Of a stretch of 21,068 nt of DNA, positions 1 to 7,576 are shown in pieces. Each line of letters opens with the position of its first letter. The first letter of the stretch is position 1. This DNA is from a virus. A program made the translations under genes and the position numbers. The DNA is taken from the IMG/VR virus record IMGVR_UViG_3300020392_000744, positions 1 through 21,068 of that record. One strand, given 5' to 3'. Under the pieces are notes generated by a model. That model saw nothing but the letters and a program-made list of their open reading frames with translations, had not been told where the DNA came from and did not search any database.

Positions 1-2
1 AT

Positions 3-254
3 CACAAGATGCATCGATACTATCCAGACTTTATTGTAAGGACAAAAGATAAAGTCAGTATGGTTGAAATAAAACCCAATCGAGAAACAAAACCACCCAG
101 AAAAAAGAAAAATCAGAGAAGGTATATCAACGAGGTAAAGACTTGGGGTATCAATGAAGCAAAATGGAAGGCTGCAGAGAAATACTGCGAGATGAAGGGA
201 TGGGAATTTAAAATCATCACGGAAAAACATATTTTACCGAAACTAAATAAGTAA
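3..254 (+). CDS. 4: Head completion protein gp4 (T4-like), 5' partial
   Basis: This is the C-terminal part of T4-type gp4, a nuclease-like head completion protein that acts on filled capsids before tail attachment. The frame is open to the window edge; codons before the first visible ATG (position 9) read His-Lys, so the true start lies upstream. Visible features are the HRYYPDF segment followed by VEIKP about ten residues later, which match the Asp and Glu-x-Lys active-site pattern of the TnsA-like endonuclease fold, then a basic stretch and a terminal GWEFKIITE block typical of the family. It is followed 13 nt later by the P450 gene on the same strand. Recognition is from memory of the family; the missing N-terminus cannot be assessed. 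Confidence 0.85.
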   Translation, partial: HKMHRYYPDFIVRTKDKVSMVEIKPNRETKPPRKKKNQRRYINEVKTWGINEAKWKAAEKYCEMKGWEFKIITEKHILPKLNK

Positions 255-258
255 AACT

Positions 259-263
259 GGAGG
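259..263 (+). promoter_or_regulatory. Ribosome binding site of the P450 gene
   Basis: GGAGG four bases before the ATG at 268. It fixes the start and shows the P450 has its own strong phage-style translation signal rather than relying on coupling to gp4. Confidence 0.7.
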
Positions 264-267
264 TAAC

Positions 268-1662
268 ATGAGCAATCAACCAATGTGGACAGACGAAGAT
301 GAAAAGAGAATGGATATCATCGGAAGTAATGGCAATGACGGCGAACACTATGCGGAACTGGAAGAAAGAGAATCCGCAGCCGCAGCAGGATTTGCCAGAG
401 CAGGATCAGAACAAGATGCATTCAAGGGCGAAATTCCTTCTGCGTATGATGTTCCATTAGAAACACTCAATCCAGTATGGAATAGACTCTTCGAAGAAAA
501 TAAAAGTCTTGAAATGTTTAAAAGACTTAGAGAGGAAGATCCAGTACACTTTAACGAGACAGATGTTGCAGGAAGATTCTGGTCACTGACAAAATATGAC
601 GATATCAAAAAAGTTGATATGAACCATCAAGAGTTTTCTTCTGAGCCAATGATAACAATCGGGTATCCTGTCGGGACTCCACGCCCAGAAGGTTCTCTAG
701 ATATCTCTTTGTTTATTGCAATGGATCCACCCAAACACGATCTTCAACGACGAACAGTTGCTCCAGTAGTTTCTATGAGAAGTATGATGGGATTAGAACC
801 CCTGATACGAGAAAGGACTGGTGCAGTTTTAGATTCTCTCCCAGAGAATGAAACATTTAACTGGGTAGACAAAGTTTCTATTGAACTTACCACACAAATG
901 CTCGCAACTCTCTTTGACTTTCCATTTGAAGAACGCAGAAAGTTAACAAGATGGTCTGACGTTGCGACTGCAGTGCCCGGCGCAGGGATTATTGACAGCG
1001 AACAACAAAGAATTGACGAATTGGTAGAATGTCTACAATATTTTACCGAAGTCTGGGAAATGAGAAAGAAAGAACCTACAAATGACTTCGTTTCTATGAT
1101 GGTCAAAGGAGAACATACAAAAGATATGGAGCCAATGGAGTTTCTGGGTAATCTTATTCTGCTGATTGTGGGAGGAAATGATACTACAAGAAATTCCATG
1201 TCTGCTGGTGTTCATGCCCTCAACCAGTTTCCGTCAGAATACGAAAAACTCAAAGGAGATCTAGGATTGATACCGAATATGGTATCAGAAATTATTAGAT
1301 GGCAAACTCCCCTCGCGTATATGAGAAGAACCGCAAATGATGACTGTGTTATCGGAAATAAAGAAATCAAAAAACATGACCAGATTCTTATGTGGTATGT
1401 TTCCGGAAATCGTGACGAAGAAGTTTTCCCTAATGGAGAAGATCTAATCATTGATAGAGAGAATGCTCGTAATCATTTATCATTTGGTTTTGGAATCCAT
1501 CGTTGTATGGGAAATAGAACCGCAGAACTACAACTCAAGATTCTTTGGGAAGAAATAATGAAAAGATTTGATCGAATAGAGGTTGTAGGTGAAGAGAAAC
1601 GCACATTCTCATCATTTGTCAGAGGTTATACTGAACTTCCTGTGAAAGTTTATCGAAAATAA
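268..1662 (+). CDS. Cytochrome P450, CYP153-like
   Basis: A full-length 464-residue soluble bacterial P450. Hallmarks: C-helix HDxxR-type segment (H157 to R161), I-helix GGNDTTRN (302-309) with the oxygen-activating Asp-Thr-Thr, K-helix ExxR (E341-R344), and the haem loop FGFGIHRCMG (406-415) with Cys413 as thiolate ligand. Long stretches match my memory of the CYP153 family, for example IELTTQMLATLFDFP (205-219), RKLTRWSDVATA and VSEIIRWQTPLA. Known CYP153 enzymes hydroxylate the terminal carbon of alkanes and fatty acids and need a ferredoxin and ferredoxin reductase; neither is in this window. Length agrees with the family (about 420-470 residues). A GGAGG lies 4 nt before the ATG. It sits between gp4 (13 nt upstream) and a structural gene (13 nt downstream), all on one strand, so late expression is expected. 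Substrate and activity are inferred. Confidence 0.95.
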   Translation: MSNQPMWTDEDEKRMDIIGSNGNDGEHYAELEERESAAAAGFARAGSEQDAFKGEIPSAYDVPLETLNPVWNRLFEENKSLEMFKRLREEDPVHFNETDVAGRFWSLTKYDDIKKVDMNHQEFSSEPMITIGYPVGTPRPEGSLDISLFIAMDPPKHDLQRRTVAPVVSMRSMMGLEPLIRERTGAVLDSLPENETFNWVDKVSIELTTQMLATLFDFPFEERRKLTRWSDVATAVPGAGIIDSEQQRIDELVECLQYFTEVWEMRKKEPTNDFVSMMVKGEHTKDMEPMEFLGNLILLIVGGNDTTRNSMSAGVHALNQFPSEYEKLKGDLGLIPNMVSEIIRWQTPLAYMRRTANDDCVIGNKEIKKHDQILMWYVSGNRDEEVFPNGEDLIIDRENARNHLSFGFGIHRCMGNRTAELQLKILWEEIMKRFDRIEVVGEEKRTFSSFVRGYTELPVKVYRK

Positions 1663-1675
1663 ACATAAATAGAAC

Positions 1676-2272
1676 ATGGCAGACTTTAGACCACTACTCA
1701 AAAGACTGGCCCAGAAGGGTATACAACCGAACTCAGCGGCGGCTAGAGAGTGGTTCAGTAAAAAGGTAAGACAAAGTGCAGTAACAAGTGCATTATCGCG
1801 TCAGCCGGGTAGGAGAAGTCTTCTGTCCGACTCAGAAAGAAGAGCAGCGACTCCGCAAGTAGGAAAAATGTATTTCTACAATTACGATCCGAAGTTTAAG
1901 GACAAGTTGCCCTATTATGATGAGTTTCCGTTGATATTCGCAGTAGATTACTTCTCTGGAGGATTTCTGGGAATGAATTTACATTATGTATCTCCAAGAA
2001 ACAGAATGTTGATTATGAATAGTCTAAGTAATATTGCGACAAATGCAAGATATGACTCCAGTACAAGACTTGCATTATCATATAGAGTCTTACAGGGTGC
2101 AAGTAAATTCAGTACGATCAAACCTTGCATTAAGAGATACTTGTATAGTAATGTGAAGAGTAGTTTTGTGTCAATAGACGCAAATGAATGGGATATAGCG
2201 ATATTCCTTCCAGTACAGAGATTTAGAAAGGCCAGCGCAAGTAAGGTTTGGTCTGATTCCGCGAGAGGATAA
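1676..2272 (+). CDS. Conserved T4-like phage structural protein, function unassigned
   Basis: 198 residues. The central segment MYFYNYDPKFKDKLPYYD (about 63-80), then FGG/GFLGMNLHY, looks like a family I associate with marine T4-like myoviruses, where it is annotated variously as hypothetical or virion protein. A relation to the DNA end-protector gp2 is possible because gp2 and gp4 are neighbours in T4, but I cannot demonstrate it. It does not resemble gp53, which follows gene 4 in T4. The N-terminal 60 residues are basic and rich in Ser/Ala. The start has no Shine-Dalgarno; the preceding 12 bases contain CATAAATA, which resembles a T4 late promoter core. It ends 2 nt before the next ATG. Confidence 0.7.
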   Translation: MADFRPLLKRLAQKGIQPNSAAAREWFSKKVRQSAVTSALSRQPGRRSLLSDSERRAATPQVGKMYFYNYDPKFKDKLPYYDEFPLIFAVDYFSGGFLGMNLHYVSPRNRMLIMNSLSNIATNARYDSSTRLALSYRVLQGASKFSTIKPCIKRYLYSNVKSSFVSIDANEWDIAIFLPVQRFRKASASKVWSDSARG

Positions 2273-2274
2273 CA

Positions 2275-2994
2275 ATGGCAGAGAATTCACCAACAAGCGC
2301 AAACCTTAATCGCGGATTTAATTTCGATAAAGGTACTACAGAAAGAGGCGGCAAGAAACCATTTAAGAGTACTATTATCGACAGAGGGGGAAAATTCAGT
2401 ATACAAGATTTTTCTTCTAAAGTATCAAACAATTTATTGATACCTAATACCTATGCGATGTTCATTCCATACCCTGCCGGTCTTCCTAATAGTATTACAG
2501 ATGGAATGTCGGAAAACTTGACTCTGAGAATTGATAATTTAGAACTGCCAGGCAAACAACTCGCCACAGAAGAAGTTCAATACTATGGCCCACCAAGAAA
2601 ATCTGCATATGGAATGATATACGAAGACTTATCTTTCAATGTATATCTCAGTAAAGATTTAAAAGAACGAGATTTTTTCAGCGCATGGATGGATTTGGCT
2701 TATAGTTATAATACCTCTCATATATCTTATTACGATGATGTAGTAAAGGATTGTACTTTCTATTCATATGATAGAAGCTCAGATCAAAATCAAATCCAAT
2801 CTACAATCGACAAAGTTAAAGGAACTCTTGGAGAATTAGAGAAGAAAGAATTGAAAGACTTTTCAAATTACTCTATAACCTTTGAAGAAGCATATCCAAT
2901 TTCTATTGGGCAGATAACTTATGCATACGCATCGGACGAAATCGCAAGTTTACCTGTCACAATGGCATACCGCAAGTGGAAAAAGTCTGACTAA
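2275..2994 (+). CDS. Tail-tube-fold baseplate protein (gp54/gp48/gp19 family)
   Basis: 239 residues. After an N-terminal low-complexity arm of about 40 residues, the body has LRIDNLELPGKQLATEEVQYYG, a YYDDVVKDC segment and a C-terminal ITFEEAYPISIGQITYAYAS block ending LPVTMAYRKW. That end is characteristic of the T4 tail-tube fold, in which the last strands read 'F.dvwp..is.i.ld......a.~v~f.y..w'. By length and by its place before gp26 it is most likely the tail tube initiator (gp54-like) or tube cap (gp48-like), which nucleates tube polymerisation on the baseplate hub. Simple gp19 tube protein is the main alternative. A GAGG sits 6 nt before the ATG, at the end of the upstream gene. Confidence 0.65.
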   Translation: MAENSPTSANLNRGFNFDKGTTERGGKKPFKSTIIDRGGKFSIQDFSSKVSNNLLIPNTYAMFIPYPAGLPNSITDGMSENLTLRIDNLELPGKQLATEEVQYYGPPRKSAYGMIYEDLSFNVYLSKDLKERDFFSAWMDLAYSYNTSHISYYDDVVKDCTFYSYDRSSDQNQIQSTIDKVKGTLGELEKKELKDFSNYSITFEEAYPISIGQITYAYASDEIASLPVTMAYRKWKKSD

Positions 2995-2997
2995 ATA
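2990..2997 (+). promoter_or_regulatory. Possible T4-type late promoter before gp26
   Basis: ACTAAATA overlaps the stop codon of the upstream gene. If the box spans -13 to -6 as in T4 late promoters, transcription would begin near 3003, giving a leader of about 31 nt to the gp26 ATG at 3034. It has one or two differences from TATAAATA, so this is tentative. Confidence 0.4.
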
Positions 2998-3033
2998 ATA
3001 GTAGTGACTTATTTTTTATTATAGGAGATTAGA

Positions 3034-3765
3034 ATGGCTCTACCTAAGTTAGATACGCCAACTTATAATCTTACAATTCCGTCAACCAAGAAAAAAATAA
3101 AGTTTAGACCTTTTTTGGTTAAGGAAGAAAAGATTCTATTGATGGCTAACGAAGGAGACGATGTTGAAGAACAAGTAGATGCAGCAAAACAAATTATTGC
3201 AAACTGCATCATTACCAAAGGCGTAAAGATTGAAAGTCTTGCGACATTTGACATAGAGTATTTGTTTGTCAACATTCGTAGTAAGTCTGTAGGAAACATC
3301 GTACAGTTAAATTATAAACATGACTGTCCAGCTGGTTCTGAAGACGGATCAACTACTGAGAAAGATGTTAGATTTGATATCAATCTTGATAATGTTGAAA
3401 TCGAAAATAATGAGGATCATACAAATAGAATTGATTTAACAGATACTATTGGTGTGATAATGAAGTATCCAGATTTTAAAATTCTTAAGGGTGTTCAAAA
3501 TCTGAATACATTTGAAGATACAATGAAAATGTTAAAAAATTGTATCGAATATATCTATGATGGCGACGAAGTTTACGATATTGCGGATTCGAATGATGAA
3601 GAAGTATCGGATTTTTTAGAATCTTTGTCGCAAATGCAGTTTCAGAAGATAAATACTTTTTTTGAGACTATGCCTCAGTGTGTAACTGATGCAGTTGTGA
3701 AATGTCCTGATTGTGGATGGACAAATACCTTTAAACTACGAGGAATCACCGATTTTTTCGTATAG
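3034..3765 (+). CDS. 26: Baseplate hub / tail assembly protein gp26
   Basis: 243 residues of the gp26 family (T4-type baseplate hub subunit). Recognised from the N-terminal LPKLDTPTYNLTIPSTKKKIKFRPFLVKEEK pattern (read in two parts), the FDIEYLFVNIRSKSVG segment and the C-terminal CPDCGW Cys pair (about residues 224-229). In T4 gp26 is needed for hub assembly. It has a good ribosome site (AGGAG, 8 nt before ATG). The last codons contain a T TTT TTC slippery heptamer (3753-3759); slipping back one base would extend the protein by 58 residues through the gp51 frame. This two-product arrangement is like tail-tube chaperone pairs (lambda G/GT), and suggests gp26 and gp51 act together around the tape measure protein encoded just downstream. 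Confidence 0.85.
   Translation: MALPKLDTPTYNLTIPSTKKKIKFRPFLVKEEKILLMANEGDDVEEQVDAAKQIIANCIITKGVKIESLATFDIEYLFVNIRSKSVGNIVQLNYKHDCPAGSEDGSTTEKDVRFDINLDNVEIENNEDHTNRIDLTDTIGVIMKYPDFKILKGVQNLNTFEDTMKMLKNCIEYIYDGDEVYDIADSNDEEVSDFLESLSQMQFQKINTFFETMPQCVTDAVVKCPDCGWTNTFKLRGITDFFV
3740..3759 (+). promoter_or_regulatory. Putative -1 ribosomal frameshift site linking gp26 to gp51
   Basis: The zero-frame codons GAT TTT TTC GTA TAG contain the canonical slippery heptamer T TTT TTC (3753-3759), two codons before the gp26 stop. A Shine-Dalgarno-like GAGGA (3740-3744) lies 8 nt upstream, a spacing like that of the stimulator in dnaX. After slipping, the frame reads Arg-Ile-Gly-Leu-Tyr and continues without a stop to 3935, through the conserved gp51 motif. 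I do not see a clear downstream stem-loop. The site is read from sequence; frameshifting itself is inferred. Confidence 0.65.
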
Positions 3766-3935
3766 GTTTATATCATGAAACATTATATTCTCTCTATCAG
3801 ACGAACTTCGCATTGATGCAACACCATAAATATAGTCTGACAGAATTAGAGAATATGATGCCGTGGGAAAGAGAAATCTATGTATCAATGCTCTTAAACT
3901 ATCTACAAGAAGAAAAAGATAGAATGAAAAAATAG
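3759..3935 (+). CDS. 51: gp51 (baseplate hub assembly catalyst), expressed as -1 frameshift extension of gp26
   Basis: The -1 frame relative to gp26 is open from within gp26 to the TAG at 3933-3935. It encodes the marked gp51-type motif MQHHKYSLTELENMMPWERE followed by IYVSMLLNYLQEEKDRMKK, as in short gp51 homologues of marine myoviruses. The first in-frame ATG (3816) would give only 39 residues and has no Shine-Dalgarno, while the in-frame residues before it (GLYHETLYSLYQTNFAL) look coding and continue the motif. Reading from the slippery site gives 58 residues fused to gp26, about 300 in all. T4 gp51 is longer and separate; here the gene appears to exist as a frameshift product. Family call is solid from the motif; mode of expression is inferred. 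Confidence 0.75.
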   Translation, partial: RIGLYHETLYSLYQTNFALMQHHKYSLTELENMMPWEREIYVSMLLNYLQEEKDRMKK

Positions 3936-3944
3936 GAAATTATT

Positions 3945-4265
3945 ATGGCGACAGAAAAACCTTTAACAAAAAAAGTTAAAATAGATCTAGAAATTGACAC
4001 AGATACAGTCAACAGCGGAAGTAATCCATACAAAAAAATGATTCATCTTGCGGCCGCGATTGATGCTTGGAGAATTTTTCCAAGATTATTCTTATCTGTA
4101 TACATATTCTTATTATACAAAACAGTTCTTTGGTATATGGATCTTCCAGCACCATCTATGGAACAATCCGGTCTTATCTCAGTAATCGTTGGGGCAGGTG
4201 CTGCATGGTTTGGTCTTTATGCTGGAACAAGTAAATCAAATAAGTCTTTTAACGGCGACAAATAA
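3945..4265 (+). CDS. Small membrane protein with two predicted TM segments
   Basis: 106 residues. A polar N-terminus of about 45 residues is followed by two hydrophobic segments, roughly 46-66 (LFLSVYIFLLYKTVLWYM) and 75-98 (LISVIVGAGAAWFGLYAG). Two closely spaced TM helices and a charged tail resemble holins, and proteins of this type stand next to tail genes in marine T4-like phages, but no lysis gene adjoins it and a structural role is equally possible. AGGAA lies about 8 nt before the ATG. Its TAA overlaps the next ATG by one base, so the large tail protein downstream is translationally coupled to it. Confidence 0.6.
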   Translation: MATEKPLTKKVKIDLEIDTDTVNSGSNPYKKMIHLAAAIDAWRIFPRLFLSVYIFLLYKTVLWYMDLPAPSMEQSGLISVIVGAGAAWFGLYAGTSKSNKSFNGDK

Positions 4266-6436
4266 TGGCTGAAGCAAGTCTAGACTCAGTAATAGATAAA
4301 TTAGAATCCGTAAATATGGACTATCGGGGGTTGTCTGAGAGTCTAGACAGTGCTAGTGGCGCATTAGAATCTAATACTGCGAATGAAGCGTTACGTCAAG
4401 TATCCGATTTGATATCAAAACAAGGAGATATGGAAGCGAAAGAACGCAGGGCCAGTAGAAAAGAAATGGCGAATATCGCAAAGTTGATCGAAGACTCCAA
4501 AGAAGTCGGCGATTCTGACAAACAAAGATTTCAGTCACTAATCCAAATGCACGATCAAAGAGTCAAATCAGATTCTTCTTTAATGAATGATGTGGGATCA
4601 AAAATAACAGAGACTCTCACCGAAGGAGTAACAAATATAAGTGCAGTTGTTGCTGGAGTGGTGTCTGATAGTCCTATCCTTGCACTGGGAGTTAAATTCT
4701 TGGGCGATAGTGTAAGAAAGGGTGTAGTTGCGTTCAGAAATTTCAGAAAGAAAAAACGAGAAGAAAAAACTATCAGAGAAAAACAAAGAGAACTCTTTAG
4801 AGAACAAGAAAGAATTGATTCCGAAGAAAGAAGAATTCTAAGAGAACAGATTTCAGAATCTGATGTCCAAAATAAATTAAATCTCTCCGAAGAAGATATA
4901 CAAAAGAAAGCGGAAGAGGCTAACAAAACTAGAGAACAGATCTTTAACGAAGAAAGAGACAGAATTATAGAACAGTCTAGGATTGCGAAAGAACAGAGAG
5001 ATAACGCACAGGCAGAACAAACAAGAATACAAGAATTAAGAGATCGTGTTGGTTTGGATATAGAACCCACAGATCAAGAAAGAGTTTCTCCCACAGAATC
5101 TGGTTCAGATTCTCCAGAAATAAATCAAATTACTGGAGAGGTTGGAGAAAGAATAGAATCAAGTTTAGTCTCTAGAGTAACAGAGGGGGGCGATAACGAT
5201 ACTACTACTTCAACAACCACGATAAGAGAAACTGGGTCAGATTCTTCTGAGAGTGTTCCTGTCAGTTCACCTTTCTTACAAGAAATCAGAGATCTACTAG
5301 AATTTTTGAGTTCTCAACAATCTCAAGGAGAACTTGATGCGATTGAATCCGAAAGAGAAAAGAGACGATCTGATCAAGCAAATCTGAGAGTAGAAAGAAA
5401 TCAAAGTTCTCTTCTAGAAGATTCTATAGAAACCGCAGAAGGGGCAAGAGAAGAAAATAAAGGAGTATTTGAATCTATTGCTGGAGGTTTGGGAATGTTC
5501 AAGGGAGTTCTAAGATTCTTGACAACTATTCCCAAAGTTCTTGGAATGTTATTCAGTCCAATTGCGTTAAAAATAATGGCAGTGGGTGCTGGAATTGCAG
5601 CTGCCGTTGCGTTTATAACTTCAGATCTCCCACAAAAGATCGGAGAGTTCGTTGCCGCGCTGCCAGAAAAAATAAGTTCTGCTATTTCTGGATTCTTCGA
5701 TTCTTTCGTATCATTTATTAGAGGAATGTTGTCTAAAATTCCGGGCATCGGAAGATTCTTTAAAGATGATGAAGAAGAATCTAATGATACTTCGACAACC
5801 ACTCCAGATGATTCAAATAGTAGAGGAAGCATCTTTGATAGGTTCTTTGGTAGGTCATCTACAGGTTCTAATCCAAATATAACTAACGCAAACCAAGAAA
5901 CAAATATTGACGAATCCGTGACAACTTCGCCTCCGCCCGATGCGTTGCGGTCGGCCGAACCAAGAGAAAATGTAGTTGTTCTTGACGAAAGAAGAAGATC
6001 TAGGAGAGAGAGAAGAGGTATACTCGGACTAGAGTCTCCTAATATAGAATCTGCAGAAAATGAAAATGTATCAGTCATACCCACAGAACTCGCTCAGGGA
6101 ACACAGAGTCCTTCTCAGGAAGTTGCAGTCAGAGAGGGTGTAGTTATCCCTGCTGGAGAATCTGTACCTCTAGAACAGGTTTCTGGTGCGCCTACGCAAG
6201 AGCTTGGAAATATATCATCTCCTATGGCTGGAGTAAGAAGTTCTGCTGCGAATGTTATGAAAGAGAGTGCGATAGAGAAGAGTGCATCGACCAATATCAG
6301 TCCTATACTCAACAATCTATCAAATGTAACTAACAATAACGTATCAAATTCAAGCAGTACTGTAATCCCAACAAAGGCATACAATACTGAAGATAGTTTC
6401 AACAAAATAAACTCAGCACTATCCGGTGCAGTATAA
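4265..6436 (+). CDS. Tape-measure-like tail protein (gp29 position)
   Basis: 723 residues, not recognised by motif but with the architecture of a tail length/tape measure protein. Residues 1-130 are helical; 150-260 form a strongly charged Arg/Glu coiled coil; 270-340 is a Ser/Thr-rich linker; 400-500 is a hydrophobic, Gly/Ala-rich block (GMLFSPIALKIMAVGAGIAAAVAF and neighbours) of the kind that such proteins insert into the cell membrane on infection; the remainder is disordered and rich in Ser, Asn and Glu. It directly follows gp26-gp51 and a small membrane protein, consistent with a chaperone-then-tape-measure order. It is longer than T4 gp29 (590 residues). A membrane-interacting hub protein is the alternative. 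Confidence 0.55.
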   Translation: MAEASLDSVIDKLESVNMDYRGLSESLDSASGALESNTANEALRQVSDLISKQGDMEAKERRASRKEMANIAKLIEDSKEVGDSDKQRFQSLIQMHDQRVKSDSSLMNDVGSKITETLTEGVTNISAVVAGVVSDSPILALGVKFLGDSVRKGVVAFRNFRKKKREEKTIREKQRELFREQERIDSEERRILREQISESDVQNKLNLSEEDIQKKAEEANKTREQIFNEERDRIIEQSRIAKEQRDNAQAEQTRIQELRDRVGLDIEPTDQERVSPTESGSDSPEINQITGEVGERIESSLVSRVTEGGDNDTTTSTTTIRETGSDSSESVPVSSPFLQEIRDLLEFLSSQQSQGELDAIESEREKRRSDQANLRVERNQSSLLEDSIETAEGAREENKGVFESIAGGLGMFKGVLRFLTTIPKVLGMLFSPIALKIMAVGAGIAAAVAFITSDLPQKIGEFVAALPEKISSAISGFFDSFVSFIRGMLSKIPGIGRFFKDDEEESNDTSTTTPDDSNSRGSIFDRFFGRSSTGSNPNITNANQETNIDESVTTSPPPDALRSAEPRENVVVLDERRRSRRERRGILGLESPNIESAENENVSVIPTELAQGTQSPSQEVAVREGVVIPAGESVPLEQVSGAPTQELGNISSPMAGVRSSAANVMKESAIEKSASTNISPILNNLSNVTNNNVSNSSSTVIPTKAYNTEDSFNKINSALSGAV

Positions 6437-6446
6437 GGAGAATCTT

Positions 6447-6626
6447 ATGTTACAATTGGAATATCTAAAAGCAAAACTGAAAGAGAAAGTAGGAGAAGCT
6501 TCTACATGGGATGGGGCGGTACTAATCGCTGGTGGCGTTGCGGTATTATTTGTTAAATCTATTGTTGCGTACATTGCATACGCAGCGATTCTATATGGTG
6601 CTTATAAGATTTATAAGAAGGGATAA
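6447..6626 (+). CDS. Small membrane protein, hypothetical
   Basis: 59 residues from the ATG at 6447, chosen because AAGGAG (6435-6440) lies 6 nt upstream; an in-frame ATG at 6426 is inside the preceding gene and has no such signal. An amphipathic lysine-rich N-terminus (about 1-20) precedes a hydrophobic segment (about 25-53, VLIAGGVAVLFVKSIVAYIAYAAILYG) and a basic tail YKIYKKG. It is the last gene of the rightward virion module and ends just before a hairpin. No function is suggested beyond membrane association. Confidence 0.65.
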   Translation: MLQLEYLKAKLKEKVGEASTWDGAVLIAGGVAVLFVKSIVAYIAYAAILYGAYKIYKKG

Positions 6627-6631
6627 GAAGT

Positions 6632-6651
6632 GGGGCGAGTTTCCTCGCCCC
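6632..6651. terminator. Hairpin between convergent transcription units
   Basis: GGGGCGAG and CTCGCCCC form a perfect 8-bp stem with a TTTC loop. It lies between the stop of the rightward virion genes (6626) and the stop of leftward gp32 (6661). There is no clear T tract on either side, so it may stop or stabilise both transcripts rather than being a textbook intrinsic terminator. Confidence 0.7.
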
Positions 6652-6660
6652 TGAGAGATA

Positions 6661-7566
6661 TTAATCCTCGTTTGCTAACTTCTCAAAGTAAGACAACGCA
6701 TCATCTTCTTCATCTTCCACAGTTGCAACTCTTTCCTTTGCAGGAGCAGGAGCTGGTTCTTCGACTGCGAATGGAACTTCCATCGTGTCTTCAACCATAT
6801 CCTCTGCAGCAGTCCTAGTCACAGATACAGTTCCAAGAACTCTATCAAGACGTTCCTTTAACTGTTCATAAGTCTTGAATGACTCAGGAGAAACAAACTC
6901 TTGCAAAGAATACTCTTTGTTAAAGACTGATTCTAACTCATCGTCATCATCAGACAATGCACTAACAGAATCAAACTCAGACTTGTCATAGTTGATATAA
7001 CCGTCCACAGTTCGAATCTTCAACTTGAAGTTCGCACCTTCCCACAAATCAAATGGGTTGATTGGCTCTTCATCTTCAAATGCTGGTTGCATGATGTCAG
7101 AGATCTTATCAAAGATCTTCTTACCAAACTGGTATAAGAATACCTTACCTTCATTTTCGGGATGAGCTGGATCACTCACCACATAGATGTTGGAATAATA
7201 CTTCAACTTACGCTTGCGTTCTCTCGCAAGGTTTTGGTTTTCCGTAGTCCCAGTGTTCCACAATTCAGTGTTTGCTTCACTGACAGGGCACTTCTTACCC
7301 AAGGTTGTCAAAGAGTTCTCAATGAACCAACCACCGGGCCCTTTGAACCCATGAGTAAAGACGCGAACCCAAGGCAAATCTTCATCCGCAGGAGGCGGTA
7401 AGAATCGGATTACAGCATAACCATTTCCGGTTTTGTCTGTAGTTGGCTTCCAGAAACGATCATCTCTATTGGAAGAAGTTTGTTGGGGGGATTGGATCTT
7501 CTCTAACTCAGCAGTGAGTTTGCTGAAGTCCTTACCCTTTTTGAGTTTTGCGAATGCATTCGACAT
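6661..7566 (-). CDS. 32: Single-stranded DNA-binding protein gp32
   Basis: 301 residues, close in size to T4 gp32. It coats ssDNA during replication and recombination. The basic N-terminus (FAKLKKGKDFSKL) corresponds to the cooperativity domain; the core includes FWKPTTDKTGNGYAVIRFLP, WFIENSLTTLGKKCPVSEAN and YYSNIYVVSDP; the C-terminal tail is acidic (EDEEDDALSYFEKLANED), as needed for contacts with other replication proteins. T4 gp32 binds zinc with one His and three Cys; here only H72 and C93 are in place (CPVS instead of CPVC), and the protein has a single Cys, so the zinc site appears lost. AAGGAA precedes the ATG. A strong sigma70-like promoter lies upstream at 7631-7659. Confidence 0.95.
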   Translation of the reverse strand: MSNAFAKLKKGKDFSKLTAELEKIQSPQQTSSNRDDRFWKPTTDKTGNGYAVIRFLPPPADEDLPWVRVFTHGFKGPGGWFIENSLTTLGKKCPVSEANTELWNTGTTENQNLARERKRKLKYYSNIYVVSDPAHPENEGKVFLYQFGKKIFDKISDIMQPAFEDEEPINPFDLWEGANFKLKIRTVDGYINYDKSEFDSVSALSDDDDELESVFNKEYSLQEFVSPESFKTYEQLKERLDRVLGTVSVTRTAAEDMVEDTMEVPFAVEEPAPAPAKERVATVEDEEDDALSYFEKLANED

Positions 7567-7576
7567 AGTATTTCCT

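Noticed and set aside
744-1199. Minus-strand open frame of 151 codons inside the P450 gene
   Set aside because: It is antisense to a gene with all P450 motifs, has low-complexity Ser-rich translation, and shows no ribosome site.
1676-2272. Assignment of this gene as gp53, as expected after gene 4 in T4
   Set aside because: The sequence does not resemble gp53 of T4 or of marine phages; the YNYDPKxKDKLPYYD family is different, so the gene is left unnamed.
3775-3816. Short ORF starting with ATG at 3775 just after gp26 (13 codons)
   Set aside because: No ribosome site and no recognisable product; the -1 gp51 frame passes through the same bases with a conserved motif.
5522-5527. TTGACA in the tape-measure-like gene (and similar ones at 10397 and 13798) as plus-strand promoters
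   Set aside because: They are inside coding sequence, have no matching -10 at 16-18 bases, and no gene on that strand follows.
4555-6405. Long minus-strand open frames (171, 227, 96 codons) opposite the tape-measure-like gene
   Set aside because: They come from the biased Glu/Ser/Arg codons of the coding strand; the products are Ser/Leu/Phe-rich with no motif or start signals.
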